A stretch of 64,000 nt of DNA from the NCBI RefSeq assembly GCF_000756305.1, contig NZ_JRFE01000004.1, positions 31,640 to 95,639 on the forward strand, given 5' to 3'. The notes under the pieces are model-generated. The model was not told where the DNA came from and did not search any database. It saw nothing but the letters and a program-made list of their open reading frames with translations. Within the stretch, counting starts at the first letter, position 1. The number at the start of each line of letters is the position of its first letter. Positions 1 to 7,576 of this stretch are shown here, piece after piece. This DNA is from Myxosarcina sp. GI1 (GTDB lineage: Bacteria; Cyanobacteriota; Cyanobacteriia; Cyanobacteriales; Xenococcaceae). The translations under genes and the position numbers were made by a program.

Positions 1-89
1 AGTACAAGCTGATAGTCTAACTGCTTCCGATTTTACTTTTGCCTGAGTTCTCATAGGATTTAGAAGATTGGCGATCGCTTTATTGGTAG

Positions 90-410
90 TTGCTCTACAC
101 AGCGGTCGCTACTATCGAAACAGGGAAGTGGAGAAGCAATTGTTATGGGATACCAAGATATAAAACTTCAGCAGTATTGCTAAGCTCGGCAGCAGTCTTA
201 AGCCACTTTTTGATTTTGTTGGCGTTCGCTCTTTGCTGGCTTTTTTTGTTCATGGAAATACAAAATCAACCACAGCTATCTAATAAACATAATGAACTAA
301 TTACGCAAGCTATACACACTACAATACGGCTTGGCGATTTTGCTTTGGTTGTCATCGGTATTGCTGTTGTAATTTCTATCTTGGCAATAATAGCTTCTCT
401 CGACAATTAA
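90..410 (+). CDS. Small two-helix membrane protein, unknown
   Basis: A 106-codon frame opens with TTG; no clear Shine-Dalgarno sequence is visible, so the start is uncertain. The first in-frame ATG lies at residue 55, after the first hydrophobic helix, so translation must begin upstream of it. Two membrane segments can be read, at about residues 28-55 and 83-103, separated by a polar 25-residue stretch. I do not recognise the family. The gene stands alone before a fragmentary region. It could be a small inner-membrane protein or a decayed remnant. Confidence 0.4.
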   Translation: MLYTAVATIETGKWRSNCYGIPRYKTSAVLLSSAAVLSHFLILLAFALCWLFLFMEIQNQPQLSNKHNELITQAIHTTIRLGDFALVVIGIAVVISILAIIASLDN

Positions 411-459
411 CTTTTTCCGATAGCGTTGATACTTCTACCGACCGTATTTAATTAAGTAG

Positions 460-630
460 TTAATAATAAGACGTTTAATTAGTGAAGAATTTCCCGAAGG
501 CGATTGGCGAAGTCACCTCCCTTTAGGAGATCGCGGCGGTACAAGATTTTATATTAAAATTAAACTACCATTAGCCTACATAAATTCTAAGATGATGCAG
601 TGGGAAGTTCTAGAAGATATCAAACGGTAA
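460..630 (+). pseudogene. Short gene remnant carrying an in-frame 27-bp insert
   Basis: The frame is open from just after a TAG at 457 to a TAA at 628-630. It reads EEFPEGD, then nine inserted codons, then RGGTRFYIKIKLPLAYINSK and MMQWEVLEDIKR. Removing the insert restores GGC GAT CGC (Gly-Asp-Arg) and a continuous peptide. There is no convincing start codon and the family is not recognised. It looks like the 3' end of a gene whose 5' part is lost. Its main interest is as the host of the repeat at 505-531. Confidence 0.4.
505..531 (+). repeat. 27-bp palindromic insert in a HIP1 site, copy A
   Basis: Twenty-seven bases lie between GGCGAT and CGC, so removal recreates the HIP1-type GGCGATCGC. 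It contains the hairpin CTCC-cttta-GGAG and is translated in frame as nine residues (WRSHLPLGD). Copy B at 2860-2886 has the same length, the same position relative to GGCGAT|CGC and the same codon phase, and differs at only a few bases. Confidence 0.7.
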
Positions 631-663
631 TAAAAATTAAGCAATCGCACCAAACTAAAGCTT

Positions 664-1402
664 TCAACTCAATACACGCTTTAGAAATGCGGTTATTTTA
701 CCCCAAGCATCATCTGTAGCTATAGGATCGTATCGATAGCCATCGTCTCGCATAAAAGTATGATTGGCTTCATATAGCAACGTTTCGTGGCGCACGCCTG
801 CATTGTCTAAAGCTTGTAAAATCGTTTCGCGACCTTCAGGGGGAACGTGAGGATCGAGACTGCCGAATACGGTTAGAACTTCACCCTCAATTTCACCAAC
901 GCGCTCGATAGTATCGGCTATTCCTCGTCCTAACTTGCCGCTATGAATTCCAGTAGGATAGCAGCAGACAGTAGCTTTCACCTGACTACCGAAAGCGGCA
1001 CGAAAGGCTAAATGACCGCCAATACAGAAGCCGAATGCACCTAGTTTCTCAGATACCACGTTGTCTTCTGCCTTAAGCCATTCTAGCACTGCCAGCCCAT
1101 CTGCATCATACTCCGCGATCGCAGTGCATCGAGCATTATCATTACCGCGCATTCTTCCCAAATCATTTGGTTCGATCTCAGCACCGATGGGTTCGGTTCG
1201 ATGAAAGATTTCGGGAGCGGCAACTACATAGCCATATCCTGCCAGACGATCTGCCAACAGCGTAATCGGTCTACCCAACTGATAAATATCGGAATAAAAC
1301 AAGATAACCAGGATATTGACCTGCTAGTTGGGGCGCAGCAACATAGACGCGCATTAGGCTATCATCTACCGTCAACCCGATATTGCGCTTCTCAATCTGC
1401 AT
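664..1402 (-). pseudogene. Dienelactone hydrolase family protein, frameshifted
   Basis: An alpha/beta hydrolase of the dienelactone hydrolase family, about 245 residues if intact. The nucleophile is the cysteine of GFCIGGH, the acid is likely the Asp of FGSLDPH, and the histidine lies in YEANHTF. The N-terminus is encoded from an ATG at 1402 (MQIEKRNIGLTVDDSLMRVY...GQYPGY) but in a different frame from the rest (LFYSDIYQLG). One extra base at about 1303 separates the two frames; without it the protein is continuous and normal for the family. This may be a real mutation or an assembly error. The substrate is unknown. Confidence 0.75.
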
Positions 1403-1557
1403 AGACTAATTCTCTGTAGTGGGTTGGAATCAATACTCACCATTTACAAATATACAGGTTACTGACTATTATATTTGCCTATAAATTTAACGTCCGAATA
1501 TATATTAATAATTGGGGTACGAGCGCATTTTTATTTAATCATTTAAATCAGAACTAG

Positions 1558-1970
1558 ATGGAATTTCAAGACATCGAGCTAATCAAGGGATATCACGCCC
1601 ACGTCTATTTTGATGAATCGACCGTCGAGCCAGCCCAAGCTTTATGTGAGGAAGCTGGTAAAAGATTTGGGGTAACGGTTGGTCGGATGCACCATAGACC
1701 TATTGGTCTTCATCCCTGCTGGAGTTTCAAGCTCGCGCGTTCCTTAGCCGAAGAAACCTCGGCAGGGTCGCTCGTCAGCTAGCTTTCGATCGCGATCGAC
1801 ATACTGATTTACTAACTTGGTTGGCATTAAACAGAAATGGTCTGATAATTTTAATCCATACTCTATCTGGTAATGACCTAAAAGACCATACCGCTTATGC
1901 TTCTTGGATGGGAGAACCACTTCTATCATTCCGAACAGCATCTAGCCAAACTGTTAAAGCAAAAGCTTGA
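1558..1970 (+). pseudogene. DOPA 4,5-dioxygenase family protein, interrupted by a hairpin repeat
   Basis: The start matches small cyanobacterial DOPA 4,5-dioxygenase-like proteins: DIELIKGYHAHVYFD carries HxHxYF, followed by GRMHHRPIGLHPCWSF. After CWSF a 45-bp repeat brings an early stop at 1782. Excising it with one TCA copy restores WSFQLAFDRDRHTDLLTWLA...GLIILIHTLSGNDLKDHT, the expected C-terminal half. The last dozen codons (to the stop at 1968-1970) are already RecD-derived sequence, so the gene is also truncated by fusion. Probably non-functional. Family members are presumed extradiol dioxygenases of unknown physiological substrate. Confidence 0.7.
1730..1774 (+). repeat. 45-bp hairpin element, copy 1, with TCA duplication
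   Basis: The constant arms CTCGCGCGTTCC and GGGTCGCTCG flank a stem-loop GCCGAAG-AAA-CCTCGGC (one G-T wobble). TCA occurs immediately on both sides (1727-1729 and 1775-1777); removing the element and one TCA restores the dioxygenase reading frame. Related copies lie at 37597-37641 and 38916-38961, with a more distant one at 2995-3042. Confidence 0.8.
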
Positions 1971-2859
1971 AACTAAACCCGATGTAGATAGCGATCGCGT
2001 CAAAAGCTGGATTGACCGATTCACTGTCGCTAAAAAAATTGTTTTATCCTCTCAACAATACGAAGCAGTAAAAACAGCAGCTAGAGAAAGAGTGCTGATT
2101 CTAACTGGAGGTCCTGGAACGGGAAAAACCTTTTTAGTTAATACCATTGTCAAGCTCTGGAAAGCAATAGGTAAAAAACTTCAGGCAGGTGCGCCTACTG
2201 GCAGGGCAGCTAAAAGACTAACAGAGGTCACGGGAATCGAAGCTAAAACCTTACATCGGTTGTTAGAGTTCGAGCCTTCTAAAATGGGATTTAAACGCGA
2301 TGCCGACAATCCTTTAGAGTGCGATGCCCTGGTAGTCGATGAATGCAGTATGGTGGATCTGTTCATGGCTCATGCGATACTAAAAGCCTTGCCCAAAGAC
2401 GCTCTGCTACTTATGGTTCGAGATATCGCTCAGTTGCCTAGTGTGGCACCAGGAAATGTCCTCAGAGATTTAATCGCCTCCCAACAAATTTCCGTCGTTC
2501 GTCTAACTCAGGTATTCAGACAAGCTGCCGAGAGTGCGATCGTCAGAACTGCTCACCAAATAAATAATGGTCGCATACCCAAACTAGAACTCGTTTCAAT
2601 GAAAGCTACCTCTGATTGTCTCTGGCATTCTGGAGGCACAGAACCCGAACATGGAGTACAGACTATCTGCGATTTAATAGAACATTACGTTCCCAAAGCT
2701 GGTTTTAATCCCGCTACCGATGTCCAGGTGCTTTGTCCCATGACTAGGGGTTTGGTAGGCACTCGCAATCTCAACGGTGTATTGCAACAGCTAATCAATC
2801 CTGCTGCCGAATACAAAAAAGAATTAGTCAGAGGCGATAGTATTCTACGGACGGGCGAT

Positions 2860-2886
2860 TAGCGAAGCTACCTCCCTTCGGGAGAT
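2860..2886 (+). repeat. 27-bp palindromic insert in a HIP1 site, copy B
   Basis: Same arrangement as copy A: GGCGAT, 27 bases, then CGC. The hairpin is CTCCC-ttc-GGGAG. The first codon is TAG where copy A has TGG, so this copy ends the helicase frame while copy A is readable through. Excision restores Gly-Asp-Arg in a conserved helicase segment. Confidence 0.75.
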
Positions 2887-2994
2887 CGCGTGATGCAGCT
2901 AAAGAAAGACTACAACAAAGAAGTGTTTAATGGAGACTTGGGGATAGTTAGGGCAATTGATAGAACCGAGAAAGAAGTTACTATCGACTTTGAT

Positions 2995-3042
2995 GAGGCG
3001 ACCCCGCGTCGGCGAAAGACGCAAGGGAACGCGCCTCATCGT
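2995..3042 (+). repeat. 48-bp hairpin element within the helicase gene, in frame
   Basis: It has the plan of the 45-bp elements in reverse orientation: GCGACCCC arm, stem GCGTC-ggcgaaa-GACGC, then GGGAACGCGCC arm. Outer arms GATGAGGCG and CGCCTCATC are also inverted repeats. GAT flanks both sides. The net addition of 51 nt (17 codons) leaves the downstream frame intact and splits DFD from GRDVTYDYADL. Confidence 0.6.
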
Positions 3043-3578
3043 GATGGCAGAGATGTAACCTATGACTATGCTGATTTGAATGAAATTACTCTAGCTTGGG
3101 CAACCAGTATTCATAAATCTCAGGGTTCGGAGTATCCCGTTGTTATCCTGCCTCTGTATACTCAACACTACGTTATGCTCTCACGTAATCTGTTTTACAC
3201 GGGATTGACTAGGAGCAAAAAATTAGCACTGATTGTAGGTTCGGAAAAGGCTATTGCGATCGCTGTGAAGCAAGTTAAGCAGCAGCAGAGGTATACGAGG
3301 TTAGAAGAGAGATTACAATATTGACTCCAAAACTAAGTGTTTGTTTAAACTATCAATAATGTAATTCATTAAATACTAAGGGTTGCAGTATGAACAATTA
3401 CCAGGCTCGGCAAATTTTTTGCCTTGGGGATACATTTTATAGGAGTTTCGCCTTGACAGAAACTCAGTAATCTGTAGTCAAGCAAAATAGTATAAATTTA
3501 CACAAAATTGTGCTTTGATTCGATTGTTAGATTTCTTATTGGCGATCGCTAAATTCCGCAAACAACGGAAATTCGTTA

Positions 3579-4419
3579 CTAAGTCATAGTAATTTTGTAC
3601 GATCCGAAACTCCTAATTTTAGTTTCTTGAAATTGGCATTTTTGACATTGATATATTTCAGCTAAGGTTAAGTTAGTAGGAGTATGACACCAACAACATA
3701 TCAAACCTTGTTTTCGTTCGATGAGAGCGAATCCTGGACAAGAACATTGAGGGCATAATTGACCAATTTTTTGAACTTAATTTAAGGTAGCTTGGGCAAT
3801 TATTTGCATACGAGTGGGATCGAACATTGCTCGCATATCAGTTTCTAGATAAACTGTATCTTGGGATTTTTTTGTAGAAGATAATTGACTATTTGAATTA
3901 GAGTTGCTGTTTGATTTATTCCTTTAAAAATTTCTTCTTGCTTATGGGTATAAGGGTCAGACATGACTACTAAACCAGGCTCGGGAAAGCCCACTTCTTG
4001 AGCAAATGCCAAGGCTTCTGCGCTACTTTTTATATATCGATGATTATAATTAGTTTTGGTTGATAGTTCTTCTCCTACTATTTCTAGATTATTAGCACGA
4101 TCTAATAATAAAATTAATTCCCGATCGCAGCCTATAAAAGGAAAGCTGGGATGGGGATAAAATGCCCCTTCACTAGCTATAGCTAGAGTCTCTCCTGTCA
4201 ATTTAAAACTGCTTCTGCTTTACGACGTGCTGCTTCTAATTGTTTACCTGCTCTGGGAATATCCCTAGTAAATGTCCCAAAGCGATCGCTATTAAAATTA
4301 TCTGGTACTATTACTTTAACTCCAAATTCTCGTGCAAAAAGTGGAGCAATTACTTGTTCTTTTTGATGCTTGGTTGCCAAGACGGCAGTGCGATTAATCA
4401 ACCAAGAATGTTGGCTCAT
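3579..4419 (-). pseudogene. DUF6671 family protein, multiply broken
   Basis: The parts read in order on the minus strand are: MSQHSWLINRTAVLATKHQK...ARRKAEAVLN, then TGETLAIASEGAFYPHPSFP...TLIQIVNYLLQK, then DTVYLETDMRAMFDPTRMQI, then KIGQLCPQCSCPGF with a four-cysteine zinc ribbon (CPQC...CCWC...CQKC). A missing base near 4200 breaks the first join, a frameshift near the A-run at 3868-3874 breaks the second, and an in-frame TAA near 3780 breaks the third. The family has no known biochemical activity. At least three inactivating changes make this a clear pseudogene. Confidence 0.7.
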
Positions 4420-4719
4420 TGTCTATGTTATCGTATGTGTCTTTAATCGTTGCCATACCCCAAAAAAAAGCGATCGCATTGCAGTACGATCGCTCGATAT
4501 TTATGGAGCAAAAACTTTTTAGCGATACTAAATAAAAGATTTGTAGTATTTTAGTATTAAGTATTAAGTATTAAATGATTAACTGTATTTTTATCATAGA
4601 CTTTAATCTATACAATATTATTTGCCATAGTCATTATTCTATATACAAATTTTGCAGATAACAACTATTGGTATATTGGCAGTTTTTATAATGGTGATTA
4701 AGGGGTTCGACCGAGAGCC

Positions 4720-4875
4720 GAGTTGGTGGTAATTAATACTGGAGATACTTTTACTACTGGTCCTACTGAAGCAGCCTATGTAGACAATGAACTAATTGAA
4801 CCAACTTCAGTCATCGCCTCTCATGCTAACGAAGCTTCTACAGAAGTGGGTTTGAGCTACGTTAAGACGGTTTAA
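4720..4875 (+). pseudogene. C-terminal fragment of a metallo-beta-lactamase-fold hydrolase
   Basis: A 51-codon frame ends at TAA 4873-4875 and reads LVVINTGDTFTTGPTEAAYV followed by IEPTSVIASHANEAS. The GDTF...GP..A...N..I.P..VIASHANE pattern resembles the end of UlaG-like/UPF0173 metallo-beta-lactamase-fold proteins. No start codon or N-terminal HxHxDH region is present, so this is only the tail of a lost gene. Confidence 0.5.
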
Positions 4876-4883
4876 AATCTGTT

Positions 4884-5189
4884 CTAAACTCTGAGCTGTT
4901 CGATCGCTTCTGGTTGGCGCAAGCATACTAATAAGGTTACCACGATATGTTTGCACCAACCGCCAAAATTATCAGAGCAACTACAAGACGTGTTTACTTC
5001 ACCTTCTCTCAAGCCAATACTAACTCGATATGGTCTAAGATCGTTGCCTTCAACTTCTGCTGTAATTGATTCTTCCCGTTGCACTACCTTTCTAACGCAT
5101 CCATTTTGATAATAAACTTGTCCCTTTTGCCAACAAGATTGACTGCTATGGCGACGAATTATTTCCTGACTAAGATGGGTAATAGTCAT
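4884..5189 (-). CDS. SWIM zinc-finger protein, short form
   Basis: 101 residues from an ATG at 5189. A SWIM-type zinc site is visible as CSCSDNFGGWCKHIV (CxC...CxH), a fold used in nucleic-acid or protein binding. Cyanobacterial homologues begin in the same way (SQEIIRRHSSQSCWQKGQVY) but continue for several hundred residues after the LLVCLRQPE stretch. This one stops shortly after it, so it is probably a C-terminally truncated remnant that keeps the whole zinc finger. Neighbours are gene fragments, which supports decay. Confidence 0.6.
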   Translation of the reverse strand: MTITHLSQEIIRRHSSQSCWQKGQVYYQNGCVRKVVQREESITAEVEGNDLRPYRVSIGLREGEVNTSCSCSDNFGGWCKHIVVTLLVCLRQPEAIEQLRV

Positions 5190-5560
5190 TACTCTTATTT
5201 AGCTATTCTCAATGTCGATCTTACAGCTAAAGATGCAGTGTTATTACATGGCAGAAACAATTGCGATTGGCAAAGCCACTGCCCCTTGGGTAATTGCCTT
5301 TAGCGGTAGCGAAGCTAATCGTCTGTGCAGTCACGCGATTGGCGATCGTCTTTGCCGCTGCCCTGCGGGCAATCGCTCGTACTGTTTTCTTTTTTCTAGA
5401 GCTAATTTTCTACATTCATTTTAATTATTGTTGCTTCATAATTGATTTTCTACTTTGATTTACAAATCTGTATCTCTTTTCTCCATTCATGCAACAAAGC
5501 CGACTTTTACTATAAAAATCAAGAGTATACTAAACTAGTCGGGCGGCAGCTACACTTCTG
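5190..5560. other. Gap with a possible third 27-bp insert
   Basis: No convincing gene. At 5341-5376 the pattern GGCGAT, 27 bases, CGC recurs with a GCCC-tgc-GGGC hairpin, but its bases differ strongly from copies A and B, so membership is tentative. A short plus-strand frame includes ATAPWVIAFSG, faintly like the nucleotide loop of PAPS-reductase/DndC proteins; this is too little to call. Confidence 0.25.
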
Positions 5561-5589
5561 TGCCGATACTGGAATCCAAGGAACACGTC

Positions 5590-6069
5590 ATGGTGAACGA
5601 TAGAGACATACAGCATCTGCGTCGGAGCATAGAACTTGCAACTGAGGCTCTAATGTTAGGTGACGAGCCATTCGGCTCTGTACTTGTAGCAGCGGATGGA
5701 GAGGTTCTGTTTGAAGATCGCAACCACGTTGCTTCAGGCGATCGAACCCGTCATCCAGAGTTTGAGATTGCACGGTGGGCTGCGGCGAATATGACCTCGG
5801 AGGACAGAGCAGAAGCAACTGTCTATACCTCTGGTGAGCATTGTCCAATGTGTGCCGCAGCACATGGCTGGGTCGGGCTGGGACGTATAGTGTATGTGAG
5901 TTCCTCCGAGCAATTGGCAACATGGCTTAGCGATCTTGGAGTTCCAGCACCTCCCGTACGAACTCTACCAATCCGTGAAGTAGTTCCAGATGTGGTAGTT
6001 GATGGTCCAGTTCCAAGTCTTGTCGAGCAGGTGCATGACTTACATCGTCGTTTCTATAGCTCATCATAG
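5590..6069 (+). CDS. Nucleoside/CMP deaminase family protein
   Basis: About 160 residues of the cytidine/deoxycytidylate deaminase fold. The zinc-site motifs are HPEFEIARWA (His and the proton-shuttling Glu; most relatives have HAE) and GEHCPMCAAA (PCxxC-type cysteines). I chose the ATG at 5590 because AAGGA lies just upstream; an in-frame GTG at 5560 is also possible. The bases and codons look more GC-rich than neighbouring genes, which hints at acquisition from another lineage. The substrate could be a free base, nucleoside or other amidine; the sequence does not decide. It is followed by ridA on the same strand. Confidence 0.8.
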   Translation: MVNDRDIQHLRRSIELATEALMLGDEPFGSVLVAADGEVLFEDRNHVASGDRTRHPEFEIARWAAANMTSEDRAEATVYTSGEHCPMCAAAHGWVGLGRIVYVSSSEQLATWLSDLGVPAPPVRTLPIREVVPDVVVDGPVPSLVEQVHDLHRRFYSSS

Positions 6070-6177
6070 TTGCCATTAACGTCGCCTATGCATACCGACC
6101 GTCGAAAGTTGAACAATCAACAAAACACGACATTTGGTAGTTGACCAATTTATTTTTTGCTTAAATTGTCACCAATT

Positions 6178-6567
6178 ATGCTTGATTATATTACTTTACC
6201 AGACAATCTTTTACCGCCCCCTGCTCCCTACTCTCATGCCGTTCGTGCTGGTGACTTTCTCTTTGTTACAGGTCAGTTAGCCGAAGATCCTAAAACAGGT
6301 GAAATTCTTCGGGATACTACTGCCAACCAAACTCGCCGCGTCATGGAAAATTTAAGCATCGTTCTCGACCATGCTAAAACCAGCTTCGAGCGAGTAGTGA
6401 TGGCTCGTATTTTTCTCACTGACTTTAGAGACTACCAAGAGGTCAATAACGTTTTTTCTTCTTACTTTAGCGAAGGTAGTCGTCCTAGTCGTACTACGGT
6501 CGGGGTAATTGGTTTGGCAGGACAGGGAGATGTTGAAATCGATCTGATTGTTTATTGTGGACAGTAA
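6178..6567 (+). CDS. ridA: RidA (YjgF/YER057c/UK114) family enamine/imine deaminase
   Basis: About 130 residues with the RidA pattern: PYSHAVRAGDFLFVTGQL at the start, the family's central segment with VVMARIFLTDF, and the signature SRPSRTTVGV near the end with the catalytic-type arginine. RidA proteins hydrolyse reactive enamines/imines made by PLP enzymes, preventing damage in the cytosol. An upstream in-frame TTG adds seven residues; the ATG at 6178 matches family length. It lies 109 bp after the deaminase gene on the same strand, with no sign of tight coupling. Confidence 0.85.
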   Translation: MLDYITLPDNLLPPPAPYSHAVRAGDFLFVTGQLAEDPKTGEILRDTTANQTRRVMENLSIVLDHAKTSFERVVMARIFLTDFRDYQEVNNVFSSYFSEGSRPSRTTVGVIGLAGQGDVEIDLIVYCGQ

Positions 6568-6601
6568 AAATGAACCAAAACCGTCTTTCTGCTTTTTTTG
6601 A

Positions 6602-7430
6602 TTAATTTAAAGCCCGATACGTACCAAGCTTTACTCTTTCCCACTGCGTTCCCAAATAACTATCCCTTCTCAACACATTGCCAATCGCTTGACGTATTTT
6701 AGTTACTTGATTTTTCGACCAGTTTGATTGCCTACGGCAATCCGCCAACGCTTTGCGTTGTCGAATCAACATAGTTGATTGTTGTTTTTTGCAATAGAGA
6801 TAATCGATGATGTCCATTGTAGTTAGTAATAGTTACCTGAACTTCTGAAATATCTAGCTGGCGAGTTTTCATAGTTTGAGCGGCTAGATTTTTTATTTTC
6901 CCGACAGTTTTTAGGTGGCGGTCGAGATAATTTTCATCAGTGAGAAACTTCATCCAAGCATAAGCTTTACGGCAAGGAGCGGTCAAAGCTGCGGGAGTAA
7001 CCCGATTTTGTTGGCAAATGCGTTCGACTTCTTGAGTACAGTCGCTCAAAGTTTTGCGGATAGATTTTAGTTGATTATCTTTATAGTCAGGTGGTAGCTC
7101 TCTTATCCTTTGCTGACAATTCTTCTGTTGTTTGACTAAGTTTTTAATTCGCAGAGTAGAAGAATTGCTACTTCTAGCTGGTTTTTCCTGTTTTTGGTCG
7201 GTCAGAGGTAAATTCTGCCAATCTATATTCTTGAGATAATCATAAGCTCGACGCGAACGCACGGGAAGTTTCTTAGATGAAGTTTTGGCTTCCTTACAAA
7301 GCTCGTCAATGGTTTGTAGAGAATCGAACACAAATTCTCTTAGAGAATCGACTTTGTTGCGATGAACTCCCTGTTGCAATTTGCTTTTTACTTGATTGGC
7401 TGTTTTAACAATTCCTCTAATCCGAATCAT
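6602..7430 (-). pseudogene. Hypothetical basic protein, disrupted by a double-hairpin repeat
   Basis: The main frame starts at 7430 (MIRIRGIVKTANQVKSKLQQ) and encodes a basic, largely helical protein. It stops at 6732 inside a 35-bp repeat. The natural C-terminus appears to continue in another frame after the repeat: SNWSKNQVTKIRQAIGNVL through LGTQWERVKLGTYRALN to 6602. Charged helical stretches with a QRIRELPPDYKDNQL segment resemble cyanobacterial hypothetical proteins, but I assign no function. Probably inactivated by the insertion. Confidence 0.5.
6726..6760. repeat. Double-hairpin palindromic repeat
   Basis: Two adjacent perfect stem-loops: GATTGCC-tac-GGCAATC at 6726-6742 and CAACGC-ttt-GCGTTG at 6746-6760. 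It introduces the stop and frame change in the hypothetical gene around it. Small multi-palindrome units of this style are common in cyanobacterial genomes. Confidence 0.7.
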
Positions 7431-7576
7431 CTTAAATACTGCTTGATGCTAATAATCGAATAAATCAAGCCGAGGGACTTCTCACACATTTTTGTTGGTT
7501 TAAAGAAAAGCCGCTCTCTCGGAGAGTCGTTGACTTTAGTTAAATTTTTTTGCCCACGAGAAAATCTAATTTGGAC

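Larger units (their letters stand above)
1897..3324 (+). pseudogene. RecD/TraA-type DNA helicase, truncated and interrupted
   Basis: Superfamily 1B helicase core. Walker A is GGPGTGKT, then GAPTGRAAKRL, Walker B-type VVDECSMVD, the motif usually read as GDxxQLPSV (here VRDIAQLPSVAPG), and a UvrD_C_2 end with SIHKSQGSEYPVVILPL and YTGLTRSKKLALIVG. The first ~300 residues of RecD2-type proteins are absent: homology starts at about 1920, fused to the dioxygenase gene. A 27-bp insert brings an in-frame TAG at 2860. A second insert of 51 nt at 2995-3045 keeps frame. After removing both, GDRVMQLKKDYNKEVFNGDLG and DFDGRDVTYDYADLNEITLA are continuous. A gene in decay. Confidence 0.8.

Noticed and set aside
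3640-3655. TTTTTGACATT near 3641 and again at 48236 as further CAST end sites
   Set aside because: Only about 11 bases match, without TTAATGTCA partners or TGTACA; expected by chance in AT-rich DNA.
5212-5424. Plus-strand frame with ATAPWVIAFSG as a DndC/PAPS-reductase gene
   Set aside because: Only one short loop resembles the family; the rest is repeat-like sequence.
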